A stretch of DNA of 44,629 bases, taken from positions 1 through 44,629 of the forward strand of contig CAJOIA010000001.1 in NCBI GenBank assembly GCA_905234505.1, in the 5' to 3' direction. Below the pieces are notes generated by a model that searched no databases, was not told where the DNA came from, and saw only the letters and a program-made list of their open reading frames with translations. The position numbers were made by a program, and so were the translations under genes. Below are positions 1 through 9,402 of the stretch, one piece after another. Each line of letters begins with the position of its first letter. The stretch's first letter is position 1. The DNA is from an uncultured Selenomonadaceae bacterium (GTDB lineage Bacteria > Bacillota > Negativicutes > Selenomonadales > Selenomonadaceae).

Positions 1-47
1 TCGAGGTTATTTCTAACCCCGCACATTCTAGCGTTAACATTGTTTAA

Positions 48-59
48 TTTTCAAAGAGC
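48..59 (-). promoter_or_regulatory. boxA-like rRNA leader element
   Basis: Minus strand GCTCTTTGAAAATTAAACAA resembles the Firmicute pre-16S leader sequence (GTTCTTTGAAAACTAAACAA type). The 16S gene itself is outside the window. Confidence 0.5.
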
Positions 60-83
60 CCGCTGAAGTGATTCAGCCTGCGT

Positions 84-112
84 ATAATACTTCACGAAAT
101 TGCTTTTGTCAA
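84..112 (-). promoter_or_regulatory. Strong sigma70-type promoter reading off the left edge, probably rrn P
   Basis: Minus strand TTGACA (107-112), 17-nt spacer, TATTAT (84-89). Confidence 0.7.
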
Positions 113-168
113 CCCCTCATAAAATTTTTTTTTCAAAATCGAAGACTGCGCGATAAATCAACAACTAA

Positions 169-198
169 TTGACACGCCGCCGCGAAAAATTGTATACT
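169..198 (+). promoter_or_regulatory. sigma70-type promoter for the substrate-binding protein gene
   Basis: TTGACA (169-174), 18-nt spacer, TATACT (193-198), upstream of SD taggag and the TTG start at 233. Confidence 0.65.
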
Positions 199-232
199 AC
201 CCACGAATTTTATTGTTAGGAGATGTACTGAA

Positions 233-1417
233 TTGTTCTTCAATAAAAAGAAATTTAGACTCGCGGCACTAGTTGCAAGTGGTATTTTAGCTTGTTCGTT
301 ATTCAGCGGTTGCGGTGAAGATTCTGGTGGAAATGCGGCTAATGCTGAGCAAATCGTCGTCGGCTCTAACTTTGAATTGACCGGCAATCACGCGCAATAT
401 GGCACAAACGCCGCTAAAGGTTTTAAACTAGCTGTTAAGGAAATTAACGCGGCTGGTGGTATCGATGGTAAGCAAATTAAAATTGTCGAAGCTGACAGTA
501 AATCTGACGCCGCCGAATCAGTTAACGCCGCTATTAAATTAATTTCTGATGATAAAGTTGTTGCACTTGTAGGACCGGCTGTCACGGCTAACGTTATTGC
601 CGAATCGCAGGTTGCCGCTGATAATAAAGTACCGGTCATTGCGCCCGCCGCTACCAATCCGGACGTTACCGTTGAACATGGCGCGGTTAAGCCGTTCATT
701 TTCCGCAGTTGCTTTATTGACCCACAGCAGAGCGAGGTTATGGCTGAATTTGCCTCCAAAGATTTAAACGCTAAAACTGCTGTGCTTTATCTTGATTCAA
801 GCTCCGATTATTCCAAGAGCTTAGGCAAGATTTTTAAAGAAAAATTTGAGGCTGCTGGCGGCGAAGTTGTTATGGAAGAAGCTTTCTTGGCTAAGGATCA
901 AGACTTCAAAGCTGCGCTCACTAAAATTAAAACTGCCAACGCCAACGTAATTTTTGTTCCGGCTTATTATGAAGAAGTTGGTAAAATCGTCAAGCAGGCG
1001 CGCGAACTCGGCATTGAATCAATCATTCTTGGTACTGACGGCTGGGACGACGTAAAAGTTGTTGATATTGCTGGCGGCGAAGCGCTTAATAATACCTTCT
1101 TCTGCACACATTACTTTGAAGGCGACGAAGACGTTAAAGCTTTCCTTACTGCTTATCAAACTGAATACCTTGAAAACCCGAATGTTTTTGCGGCGCTCGG
1201 TTATGATTCCGGCAAAATGCTGATTAACGCCATCCAACGCGGCGGCTCTGATTCTGAAAAAATCCGTGACAATATTGAAACGATTAAAGATTTGAAGGTC
1301 GGCACGGGCGTTATCACTATGGACGCGGCGACGCATAATCCGATTAAAGGCATTGTTGTTATTGAAAACAAAGACGGCATACGCGAATTACGCACGAAAA
1401 TTGCGCCTCAAGGATAA
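233..1417 (+). CDS. ABC transporter substrate-binding lipoprotein, branched-chain amino acid (LivJ/Peripla_BP_6) type
   Basis: Lipobox-like SLFSGCG; IVVGSNFELTGNHAQYGTNAAKGFKLAVKEINAAGGIDGKQI is typical of LivJ-type SBPs. TTG start with SD taggag. Confidence 0.88.
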   Translation: MFFNKKKFRLAALVASGILACSLFSGCGEDSGGNAANAEQIVVGSNFELTGNHAQYGTNAAKGFKLAVKEINAAGGIDGKQIKIVEADSKSDAAESVNAAIKLISDDKVVALVGPAVTANVIAESQVAADNKVPVIAPAATNPDVTVEHGAVKPFIFRSCFIDPQQSEVMAEFASKDLNAKTAVLYLDSSSDYSKSLGKIFKEKFEAAGGEVVMEEAFLAKDQDFKAALTKIKTANANVIFVPAYYEEVGKIVKQARELGIESIILGTDGWDDVKVVDIAGGEALNNTFFCTHYFEGDEDVKAFLTAYQTEYLENPNVFAALGYDSGKMLINAIQRGGSDSEKIRDNIETIKDLKVGTGVITMDAATHNPIKGIVVIENKDGIRELRTKIAPQG

Positions 1418-1440
1418 TGTATTTTTTAATTAACAAAAAG

Positions 1441-1476
1441 TCGCCATCGACGTATTGCCGGTGGCGATTATTTTAT
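1441..1476 (+). terminator. Rho-independent terminator after the SBP gene
   Basis: TCGCCATCG-loop-CGGTGGCGA stem (one G-U) followed by TTATTTTATT. Confidence 0.75.
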
Positions 1477-1489
1477 TGGAGGTTTAATT

Positions 1490-2707
1490 TTGCCTAGAAT
1501 TTTTTTCATTATAATCATTCTGCTCTGCGCGAGTGGTTGCGGCAATGAAATTACAGAAATAGATTTGCCAGTTGCGGTTAAAAGTGAAATTGACACGGTG
1601 CCTGAAAAAATTACCACCGACATTTATTTCGACGCAACTGTTTCAATGCGCGGCTATACAACATTGTCGGGCGGCAATGTCTATCGCACTTTGCCGGATA
1701 TTTTAAGCGATATCGGCGGCTCTATGGGTGAAGTAAATTTTTACAGTTTCGGCGAAAAGATCAAGCCGCTTGTTGGCAAAGATTATCGCCGCTTCAGCTC
1801 GCCCGAACCTTATAACGAAATTATTACCGCCGCGCACAACGTTATAGATAAATCTGAGCCCTCGCATTTGTCGGTAGTTATTACTGACCTTTTCGAGAGC
1901 GACGCTGATTGGAGCAATATTGCGCAGAAAATCCGCGATAAATTTTTTGCGAATCATCTTGCCATTGCGGTTATTGGCGTGAAAAATTCTTTCAGCGGCG
2001 ATATTTTTGACGTTGGACTTAACGCCGCCAAATTCCGCTACGATTCAAACATTTTGACTGAAAAATTTCGTCCGTTTTACCTGCTGATTTTGGGCAATGA
2101 AGTGGCGGTTGAAAATTTTATGCAGAAATTCAAGGAACATCAGACATTGCCGAATGAAACTAAATATCTGCTGTTGTCTGAAAATCATGCAAGTGGCACT
2201 TTTACCTTGCTGGAAGTAGCGAATTTTTTTGTTGAAGACAGGCTGAATGTGGCTGACAAGGGCGTTTTAGAATTTGGCATAGATAAATTTAGTGAGCCCG
2301 CCAGTTTCGTCGCTCAATTTAATTACGATGCGCCGCTTGGTGCTTGCCCGATGAATTTTGATGAAATTGATTATAACGTACAAAATTTTTATTTGGAAGA
2401 TGGCGCGTGGCTGAGTTCTGCGCGAAAAGATTTAAAAAATGCAATGACGGCGGACGAAGTGTCAATTGAATTAATGCCCGAAAAAACTTTATGTGAAGGC
2501 AAAATTAATTTTATTCAAGTGACAGTTTCGCCAAATACTAAATTGCCGGAATGGATTAATGAGTGGAATATGGCAAATGTAGACGCCACGCCCGAGGATT
2601 TCGACGGCTCAAAAACTGTCAATCTGCTCCACGTATTAAGCTCGCTCAAAGATTCTATACATCACACCGCGCTTTTTAAATTAAATTTCGTGGTAGATGC
2701 TAGATAA
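1490..2707 (+). CDS. Lipoprotein with vWA-like domain
   Basis: Signal peptide with lipobox (LLCASGCGNE); MIDAS-like DIYFDATVSM and later VVITDLFESD. TTG start with SD ggagg. Confidence 0.65.
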   Translation: MPRIFFIIIILLCASGCGNEITEIDLPVAVKSEIDTVPEKITTDIYFDATVSMRGYTTLSGGNVYRTLPDILSDIGGSMGEVNFYSFGEKIKPLVGKDYRRFSSPEPYNEIITAAHNVIDKSEPSHLSVVITDLFESDADWSNIAQKIRDKFFANHLAIAVIGVKNSFSGDIFDVGLNAAKFRYDSNILTEKFRPFYLLILGNEVAVENFMQKFKEHQTLPNETKYLLLSENHASGTFTLLEVANFFVEDRLNVADKGVLEFGIDKFSEPASFVAQFNYDAPLGACPMNFDEIDYNVQNFYLEDGAWLSSARKDLKNAMTADEVSIELMPEKTLCEGKINFIQVTVSPNTKLPEWINEWNMANVDATPEDFDGSKTVNLLHVLSSLKDSIHHTALFKLNFVVDAR

Positions 2708-3212
2708 AAAAACACAACGCCGCCAAAATTACAACAACGCCAAGAAAAATTTTCAGCTTAGAGAATGTACTATCTGACGAAGCGTCCTGCGCGAAATTTG
2801 AAGGTGAATAAATCTGCTGCTCAGTCAAATCAACGGGTTGCCGTTTCGAACTACCATTTTTTTTAAGCTCATAGTTAACAATAACCGACAAATCTTCTTC
2901 GAGCTTTGAGGCATCTATTGGCGCGTCGCGCAGAACATTGGAAAAAGTATGCAACACAAAATCAATGCGCGCCGATTGCATTCCAGATTTTTTTAATGCG
3001 ACAGCGGCTTTTTTCTGAGCCGCGTCAATATTCTCAACCAAAATGAAAAGCGCGCCAATATTCAACTCTAAAGCCTGCCGAATCGCCGCATAATCCCGCC
3101 TTAAATTGTTCGGCACTTTTTTATCAAGAACCGCAATCAATTCCTCGCGCCGCAATAAAATATTTCTGTCCTGCGCGAAAACCTCACGCAAAATTTCTTC
3201 CATAAAAATCAC
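2700..3212 (-). CDS. Tail-anchored helical protein, last gene of the cytoskeletal-like operon (likely start ATG at 3203)
   Basis: C-terminal TM LKIFLGVVVILAALCFFI; SD AAGGTGAT precedes ATG at 3203 (MEEILREVFAQD). Confidence 0.7.
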   Translation of the reverse strand: MIFMEEILREVFAQDRNILLRREELIAVLDKKVPNNLRRDYAAIRQALELNIGALFILVENIDAAQKKAAVALKKSGMQSARIDFVLHTFSNVLRDAPIDASKLEEDLSVIVNYELKKNGSSKRQPVDLTEQQIYSPSNFAQDASSDSTFSKLKIFLGVVVILAALCFFI

Positions 3213-3216
3213 CTTG

Positions 3217-4113
3217 TCAAGTGAGAATTAAAGAGCCCTTAGTGTGCAAAATCCATTCGCCTTTGAAAATCGCCGGCTTGTCAATGAAAATTCCATTGTA
3301 ACTGTCGCCGGCATTAAAATTCGACTTGAAAATTTCGCCCATCGCCTGCTGAAAATGTATGTTGTTATTGTAGTTTTTAATCTTTGGAACAACGGCAAAA
3401 GTCCCCGCCTCAAATTCAAAAGCCCAATAATTACCACTGCGAACAGGAGTAACTTCCTCAAATTTCGGCGGAGGTATAGGCTCGTCAATGCGCATTTCAG
3501 CATTAGTACAATTAAAAGCCCGCACTTTGAATTTCTGAATAAAATCATTAAAAGCCCTGCGCGAATCGGCGTCTTGCCCGCTCAAACTCAAAAGCGCGTT
3601 GAACTCATTAACAAAATCGTCAAATTTATTAGCTTTCTCCGGCGGTACAAAATTAATAATTTTTTTATTGGGCGGCGGTTCAAAGGTCTTTACAATGATC
3701 TTTTCCTCCTGAGCAGTTTTAATTTCGCTAATGCGCCGTTCTAAATCAGCAATTTTATTTCTAAGCTCAGAAATTTTCTTGTCGGCGTCTCTAAATTGGT
3801 TGCTGTGATTCTCGCGCATTTTGTCAATTCGCGAAGAATTTTCCTTGCAAAGAACAATACAAAGCATAATAGCTACAAGCGCCATAGAAACCGCCGCAAC
3901 CGAAATATAACCAGCAACCGAGCCAAGCGGAATATCAGGCGCCGCCTCAATTTTAGCTTGAAGCTCGGCGAATTTATTCTCAGCAGAAGCTTTGAAGGCG
4001 TCAAAATCCGCCTGCGCGACAGTCTCAATTTCAACCGGCGCGGTCATTTCTTCTTCAATGTAGTATTCTTCAGGCTCGTAATCTTCTTCACGGTCAAAAT
4101 ATTCTTCGTCCAT
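3217..4113 (-). CDS. Membrane protein: acidic N-terminus, single TM, coiled coil, C-terminal globular domain
   Basis: Acidic MDEEYFDREEDYEPEEYY; TM YISVAAVSMALVAIMLCIVLC; heptad-like DADKKISELRNKIADLERRISEIK; SD lies in the end of the upstream gene. Confidence 0.75.
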   Translation of the reverse strand: MDEEYFDREEDYEPEEYYIEEEMTAPVEIETVAQADFDAFKASAENKFAELQAKIEAAPDIPLGSVAGYISVAAVSMALVAIMLCIVLCKENSSRIDKMRENHSNQFRDADKKISELRNKIADLERRISEIKTAQEEKIIVKTFEPPPNKKIINFVPPEKANKFDDFVNEFNALLSLSGQDADSRRAFNDFIQKFKVRAFNCTNAEMRIDEPIPPPKFEEVTPVRSGNYWAFEFEAGTFAVVPKIKNYNNNIHFQQAMGEIFKSNFNAGDSYNGIFIDKPAIFKGEWILHTKGSLILT

Positions 4114-4114
4114 A

Positions 4115-7100
4115 TTAAAACATCTCCATTAAGCGCTTAAGTTCAATAATAAAAACCGGCTCAAGAAAAATTTTCTTCACGTCAACGCCCATATTCGCCA
4201 CGTAAAAACCGTTGGTATCCTTGATAATTTCTTCAGCAGATTCTTCATCAAAATCAACGCCCTCAGCCCAAAGATTCGCCGCCGCGTTAAAAGCCTGCAT
4301 AAATCTTTCAAAAACCTCAAAAGTTGTAACGTTAATGCCTTCCGAAACGTCATTTGCGCTGATAAATGCGTCAGCCGGAAAAGTCTTTTCACCTTGAGAA
4401 AATTCAGCGCCCGCTAATACAGAATTATAAATGTAGTCTTCCGAATCCTCACCAAAAAGTTCCTCATTAATGCGCTCTTGGTCAAAAAAAACTTCCGCAT
4501 TATTCGGCGGCTCAATAATCATCCCGCTAGCAACCTCAACTTTGGGATAATGACTGAGATTAAATTGAAAACTGCGAAGCCGCTTAAGCCCCGACGCCGT
4601 GACAAGCATTTTTTCAAGCACTTTCAGATAGGGATTATTTTCAAGTTCAGTGCCGCCCGCTATCCAGCGAAAAATACGCGAGCCATTCCCGCCAATAAAA
4701 ATGTGCGGGATATTTTTATGATTATAAATTTCCGCCTCATAGAGCGCGCCCAAAATTTCTCCAATGTAATAAAATAAACCCGCCGTTGCTAATTGCGCGC
4801 ATTGCAAAACTTCCTTGACTTCCTGTCTGCCAGTTTTAAAAGCCAGATTTTGAATATATTCTTCGCTGTTTTGGCGCATATCGGCATCAATTAAAGCCTG
4901 GCGCTGATCGTCGGTCAGAGCTTTAATTTGCTCAATATTTTTGCCGAAAAGCTCATAGTGATCGTAAATCGGCTTGAACATATACCGCCCCGCGTATTGA
5001 ACAGAAGTATGAAAAACAATTCTGCCAGGTTGTCCGCTGATAACGGTAATATCGGTGGTACCCGCGCCAATATCCACGCAAACCGCGCCGTGATTAAAAT
5101 TCGATACACCAGCATTGAGCTTATTGAAATAATACGCCGCCGCCTGGCTTTCGGACCAAGTTTCAATTTCAGCATCACTATTGCCGGTATTTTCGCAGGC
5201 AAATTTCACAGCGTCGCGGCAAGTGGCATCAAATGCTAAACTTTGCTCTTTGGAAAAGGCGGTAGGATATGAAAAATTCCACTGAATTTTATCAACGCCA
5301 TTAGCCGCTGCTTCAACCAGCGCTTGAAAACAAATCTGCTGAATATACGCCGCAACTTTCCGCCGCCCAAAATCTTCATTTTGCCATTTCAAATTTGTAT
5401 CAACGTCGTTGCCGAGTTCCTCAAAAATTCGAGGGCTGATAAAACTAAGCACGTGACCATCAAGCAACGCGCGAATTTCTCCAGAATCATTACGTTGCAA
5501 CAAATGGAAAACGCTCAAAAATGAGCCGTCCGATCTTATCGGCTGAATTGAAGATATAAAACTCAAAAAAGTATTTGCCCGCGCGCCGCGACTTTCAGTT
5601 ATCTGCAAGAGGTGCGAATCAAAATCCAGCGGCTTAGGCGGTTGCTTGTCCTGCGCGAAGTAAAGCATTGTTGAACTTGTTCCGAAGTCAACGCCAATTT
5701 TCCAATTTAAACCAACCTGCCGCTTAAAATTGTGCGGCTTATTCAAAAGCAACGCGCCAATTTCCACAGCAACGTCACCGAGCTTGTAATTGCAAATCAA
5801 AGCCTCTGGAAAATCATTCAGTCGCGCAGTTAACCGATTTGCTAAACCGTAAGCAGGAAATTCTTCACAAAGCGCCTTGTCAAAACTAAATGGCTCAATG
5901 TACAGCATTTCTTCAACCAGCAGCTCAGCATTATCTTTCGCCTGCGCCTGGTAATTCTCATAGTACAGATAATATTTATTCCAGCCCGCGCGCCGAACAT
6001 TCGGGTAAAGCTCAATTACTGGAATATCTTTTTGAATATAAATCAGATTATCGCCGCTATAATTTTTTGTGAAGCGATATTCGCCACTTTGAAGCGGAAA
6101 TTTAAAATGCACCGAAATATCATTGTCAGATTCTGCAGTAACCGAAATGCGGCTGATAATTTCTTCCGGCGAAAAAAATTCAAGCAACTCACGCTTAATT
6201 GGCAAAATAATATCAAGGTCTAAATTCGCAATTTGCGCCGCGCCTTCAATTTCAATAGCGCCAATAAAAGATTTACTCGGCTCAATTACCGCCAATTTCG
6301 CATAAAAAAAATCTTCCGGTCGGCGATATTCCGCATCCTTTAAAACAATTTCGCCGATTTTATTTTTATCGCCCTGCAAACTTTCTTCAGTTATATCTGC
6401 GGCACTGACGCCCTGCCAAATAATTAATTGCGACGCGTCAATATTTTCTTGCTCGGCGAAATCGCGTGCCATTTGTGGAGAAACTATCAGCAAATTTTTC
6501 TTTTTGCGCTTGGAATTTGTCAGAAGTCGAACCGCTGAATCTGCTATCGTGGCTACGCGCGCCTCAACTGTACTATTTAAAATTCGCGCAGTGCCAATAT
6601 GCAAATCTAAATTCGAAGCTACAAGATTTAATTTCGGCGCAGGCTTATTTTTAATCTTCGCGCCAATATCACGCCGATAATATTCAATGCACGTCAAAAG
6701 TTTTCCGGCAATTTCTTTCGAGCTTCCGCTCACAGCTTTGCTTATTTCTTGCAATTCGCTATAAACATTATCCAGCCAAAAATCCATTGCAAAAAGTTCT
6801 TCGCCAGAAAGTTTATCAAGCGGGTCAATCAGATTTTTATTTTTATCAAGCCAAGGGGCGGGCGGTTCGTCAATAAAAGTTTCAATATAATCAGCGGCAC
6901 TGGCAACCAACGTAACCGGCGAAGTCATTGCAAAAGGCTTGCCCTTATAAAAAAGCACGTAAATATCACTGTGCCAGGAATTTTCATCGCCATTAAATGA
7001 ATCACTTGGAATTAGCGCCTTGAAAATCTGCGCGAGATCAGTTGAAGTATTTTCCGCCGCGTCCAAATTTACCGAAACCGCCTTGATATTCAAATGTCGA

Positions 7101-7414
7101 ATTTCTTTCAGCGCCAACATAGCCAAAATCGCGCGCCATTCGCCAACAACTTTATCATGCAAACCGGCAACAAATTCACGCAAATTATTATCCGCGTTAA
7201 AATCAAAAAGCGCCATTTTAAAAAGCAACGGACGCGCCCAAATATCCGGTATAGAATCAATGTTGCTGATATCTTCCAAAGTCGAACCGGCGGCTAAACT
7301 ATTTACAAGGCTCGTCAGATAATCGCTGTCAGTTTCTCGCGTCCATTCGCCCGCGTTTCTGTCAATAAACCGCTGATTTTCTCTGTCAATTTTCGGGAGC
7401 ATTGGAAAAGACAT
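4115..7414 (-). CDS. Actin/Hsp70-fold (ASKHA) ATPase-like protein with large N-terminal extension
   Basis: Phosphate-1-like IGVDFGTSSTMLYFA, phosphate-2-like VCVDIGAGTTDITVISG, adenosine-like HIFIGGNGSRIFRW; SD AAGGAGTG. Confidence 0.82.
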   Translation of the reverse strand: MSFPMLPKIDRENQRFIDRNAGEWTRETDSDYLTSLVNSLAAGSTLEDISNIDSIPDIWARPLLFKMALFDFNADNNLREFVAGLHDKVVGEWRAILAMLALKEIRHLNIKAVSVNLDAAENTSTDLAQIFKALIPSDSFNGDENSWHSDIYVLFYKGKPFAMTSPVTLVASAADYIETFIDEPPAPWLDKNKNLIDPLDKLSGEELFAMDFWLDNVYSELQEISKAVSGSSKEIAGKLLTCIEYYRRDIGAKIKNKPAPKLNLVASNLDLHIGTARILNSTVEARVATIADSAVRLLTNSKRKKKNLLIVSPQMARDFAEQENIDASQLIIWQGVSAADITEESLQGDKNKIGEIVLKDAEYRRPEDFFYAKLAVIEPSKSFIGAIEIEGAAQIANLDLDIILPIKRELLEFFSPEEIISRISVTAESDNDISVHFKFPLQSGEYRFTKNYSGDNLIYIQKDIPVIELYPNVRRAGWNKYYLYYENYQAQAKDNAELLVEEMLYIEPFSFDKALCEEFPAYGLANRLTARLNDFPEALICNYKLGDVAVEIGALLLNKPHNFKRQVGLNWKIGVDFGTSSTMLYFAQDKQPPKPLDFDSHLLQITESRGARANTFLSFISSIQPIRSDGSFLSVFHLLQRNDSGEIRALLDGHVLSFISPRIFEELGNDVDTNLKWQNEDFGRRKVAAYIQQICFQALVEAAANGVDKIQWNFSYPTAFSKEQSLAFDATCRDAVKFACENTGNSDAEIETWSESQAAAYYFNKLNAGVSNFNHGAVCVDIGAGTTDITVISGQPGRIVFHTSVQYAGRYMFKPIYDHYELFGKNIEQIKALTDDQRQALIDADMRQNSEEYIQNLAFKTGRQEVKEVLQCAQLATAGLFYYIGEILGALYEAEIYNHKNIPHIFIGGNGSRIFRWIAGGTELENNPYLKVLEKMLVTASGLKRLRSFQFNLSHYPKVEVASGMIIEPPNNAEVFFDQERINEELFGEDSEDYIYNSVLAGAEFSQGEKTFPADAFISANDVSEGINVTTFEVFERFMQAFNAAANLWAEGVDFDEESAEEIIKDTNGFYVANMGVDVKKIFLEPVFIIELKRLMEMF

Positions 7415-7426
7415 ATTTTCACTCCT

Positions 7427-8899
7427 TCACGCGTCGCATGCTTCATACAATCGCCTCAAAAATTTTCCAAATCCATTAATTGACGAATCCAAATTTAAAT
7501 CTTCGGTAAGCCTGTACCAAACTTCGTGCAATGTCAATTTCGGATTGGTTATAACGCCGTCGCAGGCATAAAATTCTTCCGCATTCACTATTCGCGCAGG
7601 TCTGGACTCGAACATTGCCGATTTTATCAGCGCAACTTCCCTGTCTTGCAAAGTTTCAAGTTGTTTAAGCCACGTCACAAAAGATTCTGCGTAGTCTTCA
7701 AAATTTTTCACCGCGCCGGTATTAACAATGTCAGCTTCCGAAAAATAATCCACGTACCAAGGATATTGATAATCTTTAATGTCGCCGCTCGACAAGCCAC
7801 GCAAAACCGGCTTGATAAAATGCACATAAGCAAAAACAAATCGCGCAAATTTGGCAAAGCGTTTCCTGAACTCAAAATCTTTCGCGTCACCATTTTCAAT
7901 TTCCTCAAGCGCCGGAAAATCGCTCCAACTAAATTTATTGCTGTCATTGTGAAAAATGCAATTATAAACTTGCGAATAATCGGCAGGCTGATTGAAAAAA
8001 TCTATAGCGGCAAGCGCAGCGTAAAAATCCACAATATGCGCATCGTTTTTCTGAGTGGCAGCGCCAATGCTGAATTTTTGAAAATGCGTCACGTGTGAAT
8101 CGCCAACAAAATACATCGCGTTGAAAACATTTTCGCGTTGTGCATAATATTTGAGCGCGGCTTTGGTATTCGTTAAAAAATTTTCCGAGCGCGCAAAAAG
8201 TTTATCAGCTTCAGCGGGCGGCGGAAAACTAAAGTACGGCAGAATAAAAGCGCCGCCAATCAAAATAGTATTTTTATCTGGCGAATTATCCTTAAGGTCA
8301 TTTCTCAAAAGTCGGGCGATGGTCGGCATTCCAGAGGCGCCTGTCCCGCCAAATACCGAGCCCGCAAAAAAAATTTTTATCTCGCCGCCGTTGTTCGCGT
8401 CCTGCTTAATCTTTTGAATAAAATCTGTCCATTGCGTATTTTTATTGTCGCGCAGAGTATATTTTTTCGCCAAAACTGCCGCGCCAATTGAAGGATGTCC
8501 GCGAAACCCTTCATTCAGTTTGGTATTTCTTTCGCGCCGCGTATATAAAACTTCGTACAAATTGCCTAGTGAACCGCCCTTGTAAATCTGATAATCCATT
8601 AAATCATCCAGCGTCTTATCAATTTCAATCGGATTCCAAGGAAAAGGTTTAATCAGCGTCATTTTAGTTTTAAAAAGCGGCGTATCATTGCCAACACTCA
8701 GCTTTTGAAATTTTATATAGCTATTCAGCGCAAAACCGCTGCGCTCCAAATTGCCATTGCCAGAATCGGGATCAATTGCCAAAATATTAATTTCCTCGCG
8801 CGTAGGCATAACGCCCGCGACGCATAAATGAGTTAACGCTTCAAGAACTTTTGCGCCACTGCCGCCAATCGAAATAAAATAGTAGCTCATAAAATTCAC
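7427..8899 (-). CDS. Tubulin/FtsZ-like GTPase-fold protein (likely start ATG at 8890)
   Basis: N-terminal FISIGGSGAKVLEAL, LAIDPDSGN, and glycine-rich T4-like FAGSVFGGTGASGMPTIARLL. SD AGGAAG precedes MSYYFISIGG. Confidence 0.78.
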   Translation of the reverse strand: MNFMSYYFISIGGSGAKVLEALTHLCVAGVMPTREEINILAIDPDSGNGNLERSGFALNSYIKFQKLSVGNDTPLFKTKMTLIKPFPWNPIEIDKTLDDLMDYQIYKGGSLGNLYEVLYTRRERNTKLNEGFRGHPSIGAAVLAKKYTLRDNKNTQWTDFIQKIKQDANNGGEIKIFFAGSVFGGTGASGMPTIARLLRNDLKDNSPDKNTILIGGAFILPYFSFPPPAEADKLFARSENFLTNTKAALKYYAQRENVFNAMYFVGDSHVTHFQKFSIGAATQKNDAHIVDFYAALAAIDFFNQPADYSQVYNCIFHNDSNKFSWSDFPALEEIENGDAKDFEFRKRFAKFARFVFAYVHFIKPVLRGLSSGDIKDYQYPWYVDYFSEADIVNTGAVKNFEDYAESFVTWLKQLETLQDREVALIKSAMFESRPARIVNAEEFYACDGVITNPKLTLHEVWYRLTEDLNLDSSINGFGKFLRRLYEACDA

Positions 8900-9393
8900 T
8901 TCCTAGCCAGAAAAAATCTTGCACCAAGCGGCGTGTATTTGAAAATTTTGGGCGTTGTGAAAATCGTTAACAGCCAATAGCCTATTCCTGCAAAAAATAT
9001 TATAAAAACCGCTATGACAATGAAATTTATTTTTATTCCGAGTGTGCTTGAATAAAACTGTGGAATGGCTACACATCCGATTAAATCTAGCGCCGCCAGT
9101 GCTGCCCAAACTGTTCTTTTGCCTATGCCGCGCGACGAATTTATTTTGAAAATCCAGCGTGTAAGCACGAACCACGCCAATGAGCATAAAAATGATAAAA
9201 TGCCCGCGTTTATAGTCAGCGATTGAAATTTTTCTTGCCAGCGACTGAATGCCATATTGCCGGACGCCGTTGCTAATTGATGCCCCGTGATTGACGACGT
9301 AATGAAATAAGTCAATATCACACAGCTGAACGTAACCGCGATAATTGTTGCTAATTTTGCTAAGGTGCGTAAGTCACGATTCATTAAAACCAC
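8896..9393 (-). CDS. Four-TM hypothetical membrane protein (likely start ATG at 9384)
   Basis: Four hydrophobic segments; SD AGAGGTGG precedes ATG at 9384; its TGA stop overlaps a possible GTG start of the tubulin-like ORF. Confidence 0.72.
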   Translation of the reverse strand: MVLMNRDLRTLAKLATIIAVTFSCVILTYFITSSITGHQLATASGNMAFSRWQEKFQSLTINAGILSFLCSLAWFVLTRWIFKINSSRGIGKRTVWAALAALDLIGCVAIPQFYSSTLGIKINFIVIAVFIIFFAGIGYWLLTIFTTPKIFKYTPLGARFFLARK

Positions 9394-9402
9394 CTCTGCG
9401 GC

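Noticed and set aside
133-387. Minus-strand 84-aa ORF over the SBP promoter and 5' end
   Set aside because: Overlaps a well-supported promoter and the start of the SBP gene; no supporting signal.
3244-7322. Plus-strand ORFs antisense to the cytoskeletal-like operon (e.g. 3244-3744, 3796-4140, 4928-5239)
   Set aside because: Low-complexity, basic translations opposite well-supported genes; no family resemblance.
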